A stretch of 64,000 nt of DNA from Anisus vortex (GCA_949126835.1 OX421497.1:10449632-10513631), one strand, 5' to 3'. Numbered from the stretch's first letter, positions 1 to 54,689 are shown. Notes: generated by a model not told the origin, from the sequence alone. Numbers and translations: made by a program.

Positions 1-40
1 TCAATGAAAACATTGACGCAGTCTATTATTCTATCTTCAG

Positions 41-43165
<43,125 letters not shown>

Positions 43166-43676
43166 AGTTATCAAAGAAAGCCAGCGGCCTATTTTTCAAC
43201 AGCTTTGCCTGAGGTTTCATTAAGGTTTTGATTAACTTTTGCATATGTACCAAGATTCCGAAAGGTCAAATCTGCTAACATTGTTAACATTCTATATTTT
43301 GGGTATTTTTGTGAGAAATGTTTCGTAAAAAAATCAAGGCTTTTAGAAATCTATAAAAACAAAGAAATACATCTATTTATTTATTTATTTGTAAATAAAA
43401 GCTTTAAAAATTGCAATATATTAATAAGCAATAGACAAATTAAATATTAATTAAAGGTGTGTGTATATTAAATATTTTTATACTCTTAGTCTGTAACATT
43501 CTTATATATAATAAATTAGTAAGGTATTTTTTTTCGCTTAACAATGTAAAAATCCTTATCTGTGAAAGAAAATGTATTAGTATTTATTTCAAAAAAACTT
43601 TAAGTGTTCGTGTATGTGTAGTTGATTTCATTATTGCCAATAAATGTGATGTTTTAATTTGTTACCACTTTGCCAG

Positions 43677-43708
<32 letters not shown>

Positions 43709-44466
43709 GTATATTATAAAAATATATTTTTTTAAAGTATTTTGACTATTCTATTTTATAACTGTGTATTTGATGTCATTTAGCATATTTTGTTTAACTG
43801 GTTATAGTTTTAAGTACATGTACATGTATAGACTATATATAACTAAATAAAAGACTACTTTTATGTGAGAGGTGACTTTAAAAAAATGTATGTGATTAAT
43901 AATTTTAAAAATGTATTTAAATACCTTCGGTAATTTTTTTCATTGTGTGAATAATTTTGTTTTTAAAATGTATTTTTTTATATTTAATAATATAATAATA
44001 TTTCTAATATTTTTAATCCTTTTAAAAATATAATTGAACTAATTTATTACAAGTTATAGAATTGTAAATACTTAATCCTATAAAATATATTGCCTTAAAG
44101 ATTTTTGACATGTATTAGGTTAAAGATATGTCTTTTCATTTTTATTACTGCTCTTTATGATAAATCTACTATGTTTATTTGATTTCATATTTTATATTAC
44201 CTAACAAAACAATAAACTTTATCTATTTCTGAGCATGACATTTTAAAATTAGTTGTATAAACAAATGTAAACTTCCATTAATTTCACATTATTTCTTCAT
44301 AACCTTGCCGAATTATAACAACTGTTGACATTGTTTAAAATTTGATGCATGTGTCTCAATATTATTTATTAATAGTATATTTTTTCCATATAGTTTTGCT
44401 AACATTTATAACATGCTTTGTGAGCAATAAAATATGTAACCTTTATTGCAATTTTGTCGTTCTAAG
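43166..44466 (+). other. Probable 3' UTR and downstream DNA of the TRPM-like gene
   Basis: AT-rich, with candidate AATAAA polyadenylation signals at 43394, 43846 and 44211. A (TA)n run lies at 43678-43703. The LTR retrotransposon starts at 44467. Which signal is used cannot be told from sequence. Confidence 0.45.
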
Positions 44467-45139
44467 TGTCATGTATATTGTTTTTCCAAGAATTGGAACA
44501 CGCAATGTTTATTCTTCTCTCTCTCTCTTTTCTTACTACACGCGATATTAGGACGTTTGGTAGGAAAACGAAAGGTTCTAGGTAATGCTGGGATTCTGTG
44601 TTGATCTCAAATTCTCAGAGTCTGGGAACGACTCATTATTTAATAGGGGAAGTTCATATCGTTTTTGTTATGAGTTTTGTAATGATACCATGATTTTCAC
44701 CCCTACTGGTAATGGGTCTGTCCCTTGCACCACTCGGATAGTATTTAATGATTTGTTTTGTCTGAAAGACAGAGAGTTTCAAAATATGTTCCTTTGAACG
44801 TTTGTGTTTGCACTATTTTATTCTAACTGTACATAATAGATATATTGTATATATTGAACATACCACCTGAAATAAACTATCAACAACAGTTACACTGAAG
44901 CTTCTTTGTCAAGTTACTATCCTATTGTGTTGTATACATTACTATAAGATTTATCTACTACCATAATTTACAAGAACGGAAATGTTGGAATACAAATACT
45001 GAATTGTGCCCAGGACTATAAGAAGAGTTCGTGTAATACTGAAACATAAATACTAATAATTAAAGTCTCCCCTAGGACTAACGAGAATTATCAGCAAGAT
45101 CTACACAGCTCTGGCCACAAGGGGATTGTGGACGTAACA
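44467..45139 (+). repeat. 5' LTR of Gmr1-like element
   Basis: Starts TGTCATGTATATTG and ends GGACGTAACA. Contains a CT-rich tract and an AATAAA at about 44871. A 70-codon open frame inside (44585) recurs in the 3' LTR and is not a gene by any evidence I see. Confidence 0.95.
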
Positions 45140-45256
45140 AAATTTGGTGGTCTCGCCCGGTATATTTGAGTTCTACTTTTCCTGACCTAGGATTGACAAG
45201 ATTTGGTAGTCTCGTTCGGTAGATTTGAGTTCTACTTTTCTTGATCTAGCTGACCT
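45137..45256 (+). other. Primer-binding-site region, duplicated
   Basis: Five bases after the LTR comes TGGTGGTCTCGCCCGG (45145-45160), a plausible tRNA primer site. The whole 59 bp block is repeated with changes (TGGTAGTCTCGTTCGG at 45204-45219). The two units share gatttgagttctactttt-like sequence. Confidence 0.6.
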
Positions 45257-45506
45257 ATAAATATTTTGTGACATTAGTAGTACTGAGAGCGGCATATTTG
45301 TGTTTCGTTTTCAGGACTGTGAAACTATTCTTTTTAAAAAGAGGAGAGAACTGGTTTGCGTTTTTATTCCTTGGGAAGTGTGAAGATTCCACGAAGTGTT
45401 TAATATTATATTGTGCAAATTTCTGGACAAATCGTAAGTTGGAACTTTATATTTTATTATACAATATATACTACTCTACTATCACAAATATTTCGAACGC
45501 TATACT

Positions 45507-48500
45507 ATGGCTTCGAATATATCAAGTGAGGAACTTAATGCCATGTCATTTGCTGAACTAAAAGAATTAGCTGAGTCCTTTGGGATTGAGGCAGGACAGG
45601 CAAGACCTAATCGTAATCGTTTGACCAAAGAAATTATGACATGTTTGAACGGGCAGAATGCCATGAACACTGGTAGTGTAGTTGAAGTGGGACAGAACGA
45701 TATCAATGAAGGTTATGTAGCTCCCAGTGGGGGCGAGGTAATTGCCCACGGAGACGAGGTAAGAAATATGTCATCTAGATCATCAAACAATGATGAAGAT
45801 GAAGGGTTGAGTGAAAACCTAAAATTCCAATTAGCTATGAAGAGAATGGAATTAGAAAGTATGGAAAGGAGAGAATTGGAAAGAATTAGGATAGAAACTG
45901 AAAGGGAAAATGAAAGAATTAGGATAGAAACTGAAAGGGAAAATGAAAGAATTAGGATTGAAAGCAGAGAAAGGATAGAGATGGCACGCATGAACAGACC
46001 TGACCATCGTAGGGACAGCAATGGTATGGATATTAGCGCAATGAAGCAACACTTGCCTATATTCAGAGAAGAAGATGTTCAAGATTTCTTTTTGCTTTTT
46101 GAGAGGATAGCTGTAGATTATCAGTTCCCTGATGATAAGATGGCTTTATTGTTAAGGTCAACTCTCAACAAAGGAAAAGCATTGGACGTAGTGTTGAGTT
46201 TAACACCCGAGGAAATAAATGACTATGAAGTAATCAAAGATAGGGTGCTAAAAAGTTATTCCCTGACACCAGAAAAATATAGAAAGCTATTTAGAGACAG
46301 AAAGAAGGCATATGATCAAACTCATGTAGACTTTTTGAGACAAAAGGAGAAAATGTTAGAACAGTGGCTAAGGTCACAGAATGTAAGTGAGTTTGATAAA
46401 CTCAAGAACCTAATATTGTTTGAGGAATTCAATGATTGTATTCGAGTGGATATTAAAACCCACATCTCAGACCGAGGGGTTGAAGATGTGCATGAAGCTG
46501 CTAGATTGGCAGATAACTATGCCATAATTCACGCCAGCATAAAGCCATATTATGCTGACAAACCCAAAGTGCACAAACCAGAGTCCAAGGAGGCTAGTAA
46601 ACCAAAAGAGAAAAGTGAAAACAATAATAAGAACAGTGGTGTAAATAATAATAGTAACTTAGTTCATTTCAGGAAGCAGACAGATGTAAATAAAGCAAAG
46701 GTGGTATGTTTCAATTGCAAGAAAGAGGGCCACATGAAGAAAGATTGTTGGATCCTTACCAAGAAGCAAGGTGCTATTCTACACTGTGCCAGAGTGCAGA
46801 AAGATAGCAAGCAGACAGAAGAAGTGTGCAACACAGGGTCAAGAAACTCAAAAGAAATGCGGCCGGCATCGCCCATAGTTGTGGAGTCGATGGTTTTTGA
46901 GAACAGTCTATCTAAGGTAAAAGAGAATAGCTGTACTCAATCTATTATGCTTTCAGAAGGCCGTGAGGAACAGATGGTTCCTGAAGTCCCGGAAGAGGAC
47001 GACCTATCCGATTTTCGACCCTTTGTCTACGAGGGGACAGTGTCGACAGAAATCGATGTACTCAGCAAGAAGAAAATACAGATATTACGTGACACGGGTT
47101 CTGCTGTCAGCGTGATCCTGGAGGGCAGTGTGCCGTTAACGGATGCCACCAGTACCGGTGAGTCTGTTGTGCTGAGAGGTGCTAGTATGGAGGCTGTGGA
47201 AGCTCCACTGCACAGAATAAAACTCGAGTCGGATATTTTTACAGGTAACATCGTAGTGGGAGTGTGGCGCGCACTACCCGTCAAAGGCGTTTCCATGATA
47301 TTAGGAAATGACATTATGGGCGGCAGAGTCACTGTCGAGCCCATGGTTAAAGTGTTGGAGACAAAGATGGCGGAGGACAAAAACCTACGTCCTGCCAATG
47401 AACGCCCAACATGTGCACTGACAAGAGCAATGCATAAAAAGAAGTCGGTAAAGACTCCTGCTACGCCGTGTAGTGCAACGAAAGATGTGTTTGTCTGTTC
47501 TGAAGACACACATGCGAATGAAACAGTGATAACAGAAGCACCTGACATCGATTTAAGTGCTACGTTCTTTGCTGAACTAACAACTGGTGATGCAACCGAG
47601 AACGATAACATTTTGTCACCAAAGCAGAAATTGGTGAAAGAACAATTGAATGACGAAGTAATAATGCAACTCAGAATGAAAGCTGTTGATGAAAAGACTG
47701 CAGATGCAATGGCGGAATGTTTCTACATGAAAGATGAAGTGTTGATGAGAAAGTCGAAACCGCTCAACTCAGGTACAAACGAGTGGGACAGTATTCACCA
47801 GATTGTAATACCTAAGTGCTATCGTCAAGATATACTGCGTATGGCGCATGATCTTCCTTTCGCTGGTCACATGGGAGTCCGGAAAACGCACCACCGTATC
47901 CTCCCTTACTTCTACTGGCCAGGACTGAGAAGAGATGTCGAACAATACTGCAAGACTTGCCACGTATGCCAAATGGTAGGACGTCCTAACCAACGAATTC
48001 CTGTCGCTCCACTCCAGCCGATACCAGCGTTCGACGAACCATTCAGTCATATACTCATTGATTGCGTGGGCCCGTTGCCGAAAACAAAAGCCGGTTTTCA
48101 ATACCTGCTCACAGTCATGTGTTCATCCACTCGCTTCCCGGAAGCCATTCCGTTGCGGAACATAACAACAGTGAAGGTGGTAGACGCCCTGACAAATTTC
48201 TTCACACGTTATGGCCTACCGAAGACAGTACAGTCCGACCAGGGGACTAACTTTACTTCGAACATTTTCAAACAAGTCATGGAACAATTAGGGATAAGCC
48301 ATAGGCTATCAAGTGCCTATCATCCTGAGAGCCAGGGAGCTCTGGAAAGGTTTCATCAGACATTAAAATCGATGCTTAAAAAGTACTGTTATGAAAACGA
48401 GAAAGACTGGGATAAGGGTGTGCCTTATGTACTGTTCGCTGCAAGGGAGGCCACTCAGGAATCCCTGGGGTTTAGCCCATTCGAACTTGTGTATGGACAC

Positions 48501-48737
48501 TCAGTCAGAGGTCCGTTGAAACTTCTACATGAAACTTGGCTAACGGACAGTGAACCGATTGGACTTTTGTCATATGTAGATAAATTTAAAAATAGGCTTT
48601 ATCATGCTTTTAACCATGTGAAGATTCATTTTCCACAGATGCAGGAGCGTATGAGACAGAACTATGACCGTAAAGCTACAGCTAGAACTTTTGCACCAGG
48701 TGACAAAGTTCTTGTGTTTCTACCTTTGCAAAATTAG
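45507..48737 (+). CDS. Gag-protease-integrase polyprotein of Gmr1-like element, ends at amber codon
   Basis: 1076 codons from ATG 45507 to TAG 48735. Residues 1-45 look SAP-like (weak). A coiled, Glu/Arg-rich segment at about 115-160 contains tandem ERENERIRIE units. The Gag core is at about 175-340. Zinc knuckle CFNCKKEGHMKKDC at 401-414. Aspartic protease DTGSA at 529. Integrase zinc site H781/H788/C815/C818. Integrase catalytic D852, D911 and E947 with exactly 35 residues between the last two. The stop falls just before the integrase GPY module (KFSGPYEIE), which continues in the same frame. All catalytic residues visible are intact. A nonsense mutation or a readthrough codon are both possible. 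Confidence 0.92.
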   Translation: MASNISSEELNAMSFAELKELAESFGIEAGQARPNRNRLTKEIMTCLNGQNAMNTGSVVEVGQNDINEGYVAPSGGEVIAHGDEVRNMSSRSSNNDEDEGLSENLKFQLAMKRMELESMERRELERIRIETERENERIRIETERENERIRIESRERIEMARMNRPDHRRDSNGMDISAMKQHLPIFREEDVQDFFLLFERIAVDYQFPDDKMALLLRSTLNKGKALDVVLSLTPEEINDYEVIKDRVLKSYSLTPEKYRKLFRDRKKAYDQTHVDFLRQKEKMLEQWLRSQNVSEFDKLKNLILFEEFNDCIRVDIKTHISDRGVEDVHEAARLADNYAIIHASIKPYYADKPKVHKPESKEASKPKEKSENNNKNSGVNNNSNLVHFRKQTDVNKAKVVCFNCKKEGHMKKDCWILTKKQGAILHCARVQKDSKQTEEVCNTGSRNSKEMRPASPIVVESMVFENSLSKVKENSCTQSIMLSEGREEQMVPEVPEEDDLSDFRPFVYEGTVSTEIDVLSKKKIQILRDTGSAVSVILEGSVPLTDATSTGESVVLRGASMEAVEAPLHRIKLESDIFTGNIVVGVWRALPVKGVSMILGNDIMGGRVTVEPMVKVLETKMAEDKNLRPANERPTCALTRAMHKKKSVKTPATPCSATKDVFVCSEDTHANETVITEAPDIDLSATFFAELTTGDATENDNILSPKQKLVKEQLNDEVIMQLRMKAVDEKTADAMAECFYMKDEVLMRKSKPLNSGTNEWDSIHQIVIPKCYRQDILRMAHDLPFAGHMGVRKTHHRILPYFYWPGLRRDVEQYCKTCHVCQMVGRPNQRIPVAPLQPIPAFDEPFSHILIDCVGPLPKTKAGFQYLLTVMCSSTRFPEAIPLRNITTVKVVDALTNFFTRYGLPKTVQSDQGTNFTSNIFKQVMEQLGISHRLSSAYHPESQGALERFHQTLKSMLKKYCYENEKDWDKGVPYVLFAAREATQESLGFSPFELVYGHSVRGPLKLLHETWLTDSEPIGLLSYVDKFKNRLYHAFNHVKIHFPQMQERMRQNYDRKATARTFAPGDKVLVFLPLQN

Positions 48738-50399
48738 CCTTTAAGTGCAAAGTTTAGTGGACCCTATGAGATAGAGTCAAAGCTTGGCGAGGTCAATTAT
48801 TTGATAAAGACTCCTGACCGGAGACAAAAGCAGAGGGTATGCCATATTAATTTGCTTAAGCCCTATGTTTCCAGGGAAAAGAGTAAACCACGGGAGGTCC
48901 CCATGATTTCATTAGCTAGGGTCCCGACGGATTTATCTAGGATAGAATATAAGTTTGCAGAAAGTAAACTTAATAATACAGATGCCCTTAAGAGTTTAGA
49001 TACAAGGCTAGAACATCTTCCGGTAGAAGATAAGGAGAAGATTATTGAGCTTGTACATGAATATAAGTCACTGTTTACAGATGTTCCCAGGAGGACACAT
49101 CTAATAGAACACGATGTAGTATTAACTGAGGGTGCCAGGCCAATTAAACAGCATCCATATAGAGTTAACCCCATCAGACTTGAACATATTAGAGCAGAGG
49201 TGAAGTATATGTTAGAAAATGACATAGTGGAAGAATGTGATAGCGAATGGTCTTCACCCTGTGTGTTGGTACCAAAAGCCGACAACACATTGCGGTTTTG
49301 TACAGACTTTAGGAAATTAAATAATTTGACAAAGACTGACTCGTATCCCATTCCTCGTATTGATGACCTCATTGATAAGATAGGTGATGCGACGTATGTG
49401 ACAAAAATTGATCTTCTCTCCGCGTACTTTCAGATTCCTTTGACACCACGGGCACAGGAAGTATCCGCCTTTGTGACACCTGACGGACTTTACAGGTATA
49501 AGGTCATGCCATTCGGACTCCGTAATGCCCCTGCGACGTTTCAAAGGCTTATAAACACCCTCACTCGCGGTATCTTCCAGTGTAATGCCTACCTCGACGA
49601 CATAGTGGTGTATAGTACAGATTTCAAGACACATGTCAGTCAACTACGACACTTGTTTGAACGACTGAATAACGCCAATTTGACAATAAACCTGGCTAAG
49701 AGTCAGTTTGGACATGCCACTATCGAGTATCTTGGACATGTAGTGGGTGGTGGAAAGGTTAAACCAGTAAATGCTAAAATAGAAGCTATTCAGAATGTCC
49801 CAGTGCCACAGACAAGGAAACAACTCCGTAGTTACCTTGGAATGGCCGGGTATTATCGTAAGTTTTGCCAGGACTTTTCTACGGCAGCTTGCCCCTTAAC
49901 TGACCTACTAAAGAAGAACAATCGCTTTGTTTGGTCTGACAAGTGCCAAAAGGCGTTTGATGAGTTGAAGTTAAGATTATCCAGGGCACCTATTTTGGTG
50001 ACCCCGCGTTTTGATAGACCCTTTAAAATTGCAGTAGACGCGTGCGATACTGGGATGGGAGCGGTGCTGACTCAGCAGGATGACCACGGAGAAGAGCACC
50101 CGGTGTGCTACCACTCACAGAAATTCAATATCCATGAACGTAATTATAATACAAGTGAGAAGGAACTTTTAGGGTTGATCCTAGCGTTAAAACAGTTTGA
50201 TTTCTATGTAAACAGCTCTGGGTGCCCGATAGAAATACTGACCGACCACAACCCTCTGACTTTTCTCTCCAGGGTCAAGCAAAACCAGAGGCTTGTTAGA
50301 TGGAGCTTATTCCTCCAAGCCTATGACTTAAACATAAAACACCTGAGGGGTAGGGACAACGTCACAGCTGATACTCTATCTCGGGTGCTACATGATTGA
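48738..50399 (+). CDS. Integrase C-terminus, reverse transcriptase and RNase H of Gmr1-like element
   Basis: Open in the same frame directly after the TAG; the first ATG is at 48801. First comes the integrase GPY module (LSAKFSGPYEIESKLGEVNY), then RT with LRFCTDFRKLNN, IDLLSAYFQIPL, MPFGLRNAPATF and catalytic YLDD (49590-49601). RNase H follows: AVDACDTGMGAVL, EKELLGLILALKQFDFY, TDHNPLTFL and RDNVTADTLSR. Ends TGA at 50397. No domain is truncated. It is either translated by readthrough or lost in this copy. Confidence 0.93.
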   Translation, partial: PLSAKFSGPYEIESKLGEVNYLIKTPDRRQKQRVCHINLLKPYVSREKSKPREVPMISLARVPTDLSRIEYKFAESKLNNTDALKSLDTRLEHLPVEDKEKIIELVHEYKSLFTDVPRRTHLIEHDVVLTEGARPIKQHPYRVNPIRLEHIRAEVKYMLENDIVEECDSEWSSPCVLVPKADNTLRFCTDFRKLNNLTKTDSYPIPRIDDLIDKIGDATYVTKIDLLSAYFQIPLTPRAQEVSAFVTPDGLYRYKVMPFGLRNAPATFQRLINTLTRGIFQCNAYLDDIVVYSTDFKTHVSQLRHLFERLNNANLTINLAKSQFGHATIEYLGHVVGGGKVKPVNAKIEAIQNVPVPQTRKQLRSYLGMAGYYRKFCQDFSTAACPLTDLLKKNNRFVWSDKCQKAFDELKLRLSRAPILVTPRFDRPFKIAVDACDTGMGAVLTQQDDHGEEHPVCYHSQKFNIHERNYNTSEKELLGLILALKQFDFYVNSSGCPIEILTDHNPLTFLSRVKQNQRLVRWSLFLQAYDLNIKHLRGRDNVTADTLSRVLHD

Positions 50400-51634
50400 C
50401 TGAATAACCCATACTTCTTTTTTCAGATCATCTCACTTATTCATTAAGAATGTTTCATGATAACCTATCATTCGTTTGAATTTTGATTATGGAATACCTA
50501 TAGAATACTTGTATCATACAGAAGTCAAGTCTTTTGAAAGTATTAATAATTTTTATAATCATGTATAATATTGATGTTCTGATATATTTTAAATTCATTT
50601 GATTATGGAAAAGAAATTCCATTTAAATGTTGATGCATGATGCAATAAATATATAATATGCACATATTTACTTGATATGGATGGATAAAAATAATTGTCA
50701 TCACATGCAATTAAGTGGGAAAACTTTGAGCTAGTTGATTTATTATCTTGTTTTATTTTAGTTAATGAATGGAACTAAATAATAATATGTACAATTTTTA
50801 TCTTAGAAAGAGATGTAATATCAATTGGTATAAATTAATAGATAATATTGGAAATCTATTGCTAAATTGTTATATCATGGCAATAGAATGGGAAAAAAAC
50901 TAGTGGATATTCACTATGTTGTATATAGGTTGTTATATATTCCATATATCCGGGAATGGAGGGAAACAAAGGTACCTAAAGGTGAGCACTCATTCAACCC
51001 TGAACAATCTTTTATATTAAACTTTCAAATTTGCCAAAAACGCATAATAGTGGATTACATTTTAATATTTAGATTACTGTAGTAATCGTAACTAGAGCGT
51101 ATTTTCTCCTCATATTTGAGAAAAGGGGAAGTATCATCATCTTAGGTATGAACCCTGTTAATGTCAAGTTGACACTGTAATTTAAAGGGGAAGTAACCTA
51201 TAGTTTGATTCGAGTTATGTATTACTTATCTTTTGGTTTGTATATTAGAAGTAAACTGTTGGAAATTGACAAGAGTTTGAGCAATGTTATATTTGTTTAA
51301 TAGATTAAAACTTTTTGCAAATTTTTGGTGGAAATCCACACAACTGTACATAGTTAAAATAAGAATGACTAGAATATTTTTGAATTATTTGTACTTGTTG
51401 AGACATTAGTTAATATTAATACTAACGGTGAAATATTTGTCCATCACGTTATAATCACAATTACCATTGGGTAGTGACACTTTTTATAATTTAGTTGTGC
51501 CAGTGAGCCATGTTTGCTTAAATTGTCTAATAATCTTCCATTGATTGTTGGTTATTAAAACGATAGTGTTAAGTACGAAAAATGTACCATGTTGAGTATT
51601 ACTTGGGTAATTATGGTACATTATTTCTTTCATT
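50400..51634. other. Non-coding 3' internal region of Gmr1-like element
   Basis: AT-rich, 1.2 kb, with no env or other ORF of note. It ends at a purine-rich tract before the 3' LTR. Confidence 0.7.
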
Positions 51635-51645
51635 GGGTGGGGGCG
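51635..51645 (+). other. Polypurine tract of Gmr1-like element
   Basis: gggtgggggcg lies directly before the TG of the 3' LTR, the expected site for plus-strand priming. Confidence 0.7.
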
Positions 51646-52318
51646 TGTCATGTATATTGTTTTTCCAAGAATTGGAACACGCAATGTTTATTCTTCTCTC
51701 TCTCTCTTTTCTTACTACACGCGATATTAGGACGTTTGGTAGGAAAACGAAAGGTTCTAGGTAATGCTGGGATTCTGTGTTGATCTCAAATTCTCAGAGC
51801 CTGGGAACGACTCATTATTTAATAGGGGAAGTTCATATCGTTTTTGTTATGAGTTTTGTAATGATACCATGATTTTCACCCCTACTGGTAATGGGTCTGT
51901 CCCTTGCACCACTCGGATAGTATTTAATGATTTGTTTTGTCTGAAAGACAGAGAGTTTCAAAATATGTTCCTTTGAACGTTTGTGTTTGCACTATTTTAT
52001 TCTAACTGTACATAATAGATATATTGTATATATTGAACATACCACCTGAAATAAACTATCAACAACAGTTACACTGAAGCTTCTTTGTCAAGTTACTATC
52101 CTATTGTGTTGTATACATTACTATAAGATTTATCTACTACCATAATTTACAAGAACGGAAATGTTGGAATACAAATACTGAATTGTGCCCAGGACTATAA
52201 GAAGAGTTCGTGTAATACTGAAACATAAATACTAATAATTAAAGTCTCCCCTAGGACTAACGAGAATTATCAGCAAGATCTACACAGCTCTGGCCACAAG
52301 GGGATTGTGGACGTAACA
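51646..52318 (+). repeat. 3' LTR of Gmr1-like element
   Basis: 673 bp, same length as the 5' LTR and matching throughout except one base seen near 51801. Ends GGACGTAACA, followed by TAAG. Confidence 0.95.
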
Positions 52319-52732
52319 TAAGTGATAGTGGCTGTATCATACTAATATTATATTTTAATATTTATATAAAGTACTCAGGAAGACTTATGCTATGATACTT
52401 AAGCTTAGTAGGTTGGATGAAATAGTAAGAAAACCAACATTTTATCAAAATGCATGATATATTTAATCACGGTTACACGTACAACAGTAGGCTTAAACTT
52501 GTTTATAAGACGAGTCTGTGAACGCTATGAAAAATATATGCAAAAACGTAGATTAGGCTAAGTATGAGGTTTTTTTTGTAAATAAATTTCTTGGCTATTT
52601 AATTAGGCCAGTAGCCTTAAAACAATATAAACAACATGAAATCAGATAAGATAAAACAATAATAAACTTTTAAAACAAATACATTTTATTATAGGTTTAG
52701 GCATATTATATTTAACATATTTACCCATTTAA

Positions 52733-53623
52733 GGGTAGGGGAGCCAGTCTAGAAACCTATTTTTTTTATTTGTACACGTATCATGATCATTTTTCATATA
52801 TAAATAGTACAAACAAGCCCGAGTAAGTATACATAAAAAAAATATTTTCTGATGGTAGCGATTGAAATGGCGGCCATTTTGGATTTTTTAGTTAACGATT
52901 TAACACGCACAATAAAATGTTTCAACTTGATTATTTATCAAGATAATGTATTGCAACTTGGCGGAAACATTTATAAGCTATATTTTTATAAAACTAGCAG
53001 ATGAATTTTGGTTTAAATGATAAATAAAATTTATCTGAATTTTTTTAGTAGAACATAGGAAAAAAAATATTTAATTGCTAAAATTTTTTAATACAAATTT
53101 AATTTAAGGAAAAGTATAACTTGTATCAAAAATTCATCTGGTAACTTTGATTATATACATGTAATAAATGTATGCAAAAAAAATCATAGCGATTGGTTCA
53201 TAAATAAGGAAGTTAATACAAAAAGAAGAAGAACAAGTAGTATTTTGAGAAAATCCGGAAAAACTGACAATCCTAGGAAAAAAAAATTGGGAGTAAAATT
53301 GAAAAATTCATTTTTTTCATCTATTTCTTAATGGTTTGTTGTAAGATTTTGTCCCCACAAAGACAAGATGTTAACCTTTAATTTCATGTATATAAATATA
53401 TAATTAAACTCATTTTTTTTATATTACTGTAGTGTAAACATGTTAAAAACAAAAAAAAAATACAATTCTGATGTATACCCATTACAAATGCAATTTTTAC
53501 ATTTAAATAATGTTATTAAAGTTTCCAAACGTAATGTTTTAGATCCAGGAATAATTAAAGTATACAACTTAGGCAAAAGCATAAAAAATGAATTTTCTGA
53601 CATTTAGATCAATTTCACTGCCC
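52733..53623. mobile_element. piggyBac-like non-autonomous element
   Basis: Flanked by TTAA at 52729-52732 and 53624-53627. Ends GGGTAGGGGA...TCTAGA and TTAGATCAATTTCACTGCCC form imperfect inverted repeats (about 12 of 19 positions). 891 bp, AT-rich, no transposase. The family call rests on the TTAA site and end shape only. Confidence 0.4.
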
Positions 53624-53627
53624 TTAA

Positions 53628-54127
53628 ATACCCTTATAAACTATAAAAGGCTTGTTTTTGTATTAATGGACTATAAAAGAAATAACTGTATATAACTTCA
53701 ATTAGAACTAGAAAACACTAAAGAAAGAAAGAAATGCAGTTATAGACAGGCCAGGCTTATCCACATTGCGCACTATTTGAATAGATGATTGTTCTATGTG
53801 CAAAGCATGTTATAATAATTTTCAGATTGTATTTAGATTGTTTCGATAATTGATTTAGAGTTATTTATTTATATTTAATTTTCGCGTCGAGATTATATGC
53901 GTATAAATGTATAGCCTAGTTAGCTAATTATTATGCGTAAAAATACCAATATCTTTTCGCGTAGTCTCTACAACTTTCTTTAGCATTCTGAAAACTTCAG
54001 AGGAAATCCATTCCAGCACTTTCTCCACCGAAATATATATAATGCATGCAATGATAGTTGTTGTTTTGCTTGTTCGAATAGCTTGAGTGTATTATTTCAT
54101 AGTAAACAAGACCCTAGACTCTAGACC
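53628..54127. other. Intergenic DNA with no gene seen
   Basis: AT-rich; nothing recognised. Confidence 0.5.
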
Positions 54128-54297
54128 AAGGACCGGAAACCTACGGAGCATGCCTTACTTTGTACTTAGAGCGATTTTCAATGGCACGCGGAAGACCCTT
54201 AAAGATGCAATTCAAGTCTTTCCTACAAGAAATGTACTGCTAGAGCAGTATAAATTATAGACTTTTGGCACACTATTATCAAAAGGTTGCCGATCAC
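54128..54297. mobile_element. hAT-type MITE
   Basis: Starts CAAGGACCGGAAACCT and ends AGGTTGCCGATCACTG, an inverted pair typical of hAT ends. Flanks ctctagac and tccgagac agree at 5 of 8 positions, suggesting a decayed TSD. Confidence 0.6.
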
Positions 54298-54689
54298 TGT
54301 CCGAGACAGACAAGAGCAGACCCGTATTTGTAACAACATGGACCAGAACAAGTGAAACAGTTTAATTATCTTAAAGGTAATAGGCAAAGAACATTAATTT
54401 TTTAACATAATATTTACAACAGCAGGCTTCTAAATGGAGAAGTGATTTCCAGACATTGGCTACTGTATTCTGCGCGTAAGGACTCTATCGCTTCTGTTGC
54501 AACTAGTTGCACCAAAGGCGCGTAATCTTTTTGATATAGTCTCACGTGACTGCGACACATGAAAACAATTGTTGCCGAACATTTGCGCCTCCCTAATAAA
54601 GAACACCAGTGTTGGCAGCAAATCTTGATACGTGCTATTTGCTTTAGTTTTTGTTAGACAAAATCATGCTTTTCGCGGAACTCATGAGA

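Larger units (their letters stand above)
44467..52318 (+). mobile_element. Ty3/gypsy LTR retrotransposon with integrase before RT (Gmr1-like)
   Basis: 7852 bp element with 673 bp LTRs (44467-45139, 51646-52318) that differ at one base I could find (T at about 44622, C in the 3' copy). Flanks share TAAG as a 4 bp TSD (44463-44466 and 52319-52322). Order of coding domains: Gag with zinc knuckle, aspartic protease, integrase, reverse transcriptase, RNase H. The RT and integrase (with GPY motif) are Ty3/gypsy-like, but the order is the one described for Gmr1 elements. No env. One in-frame TAG splits pol. Confidence 0.93.

Noticed and set aside
44585..44797. 70-codon frame repeated at 51764
   Set aside because: It is in both LTRs of the Gmr1-like element with no recognisable domain.
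47027..47611. 194-codon minus-strand frame
   Set aside because: Shadow of the Gag-Pol frame on the opposite strand.
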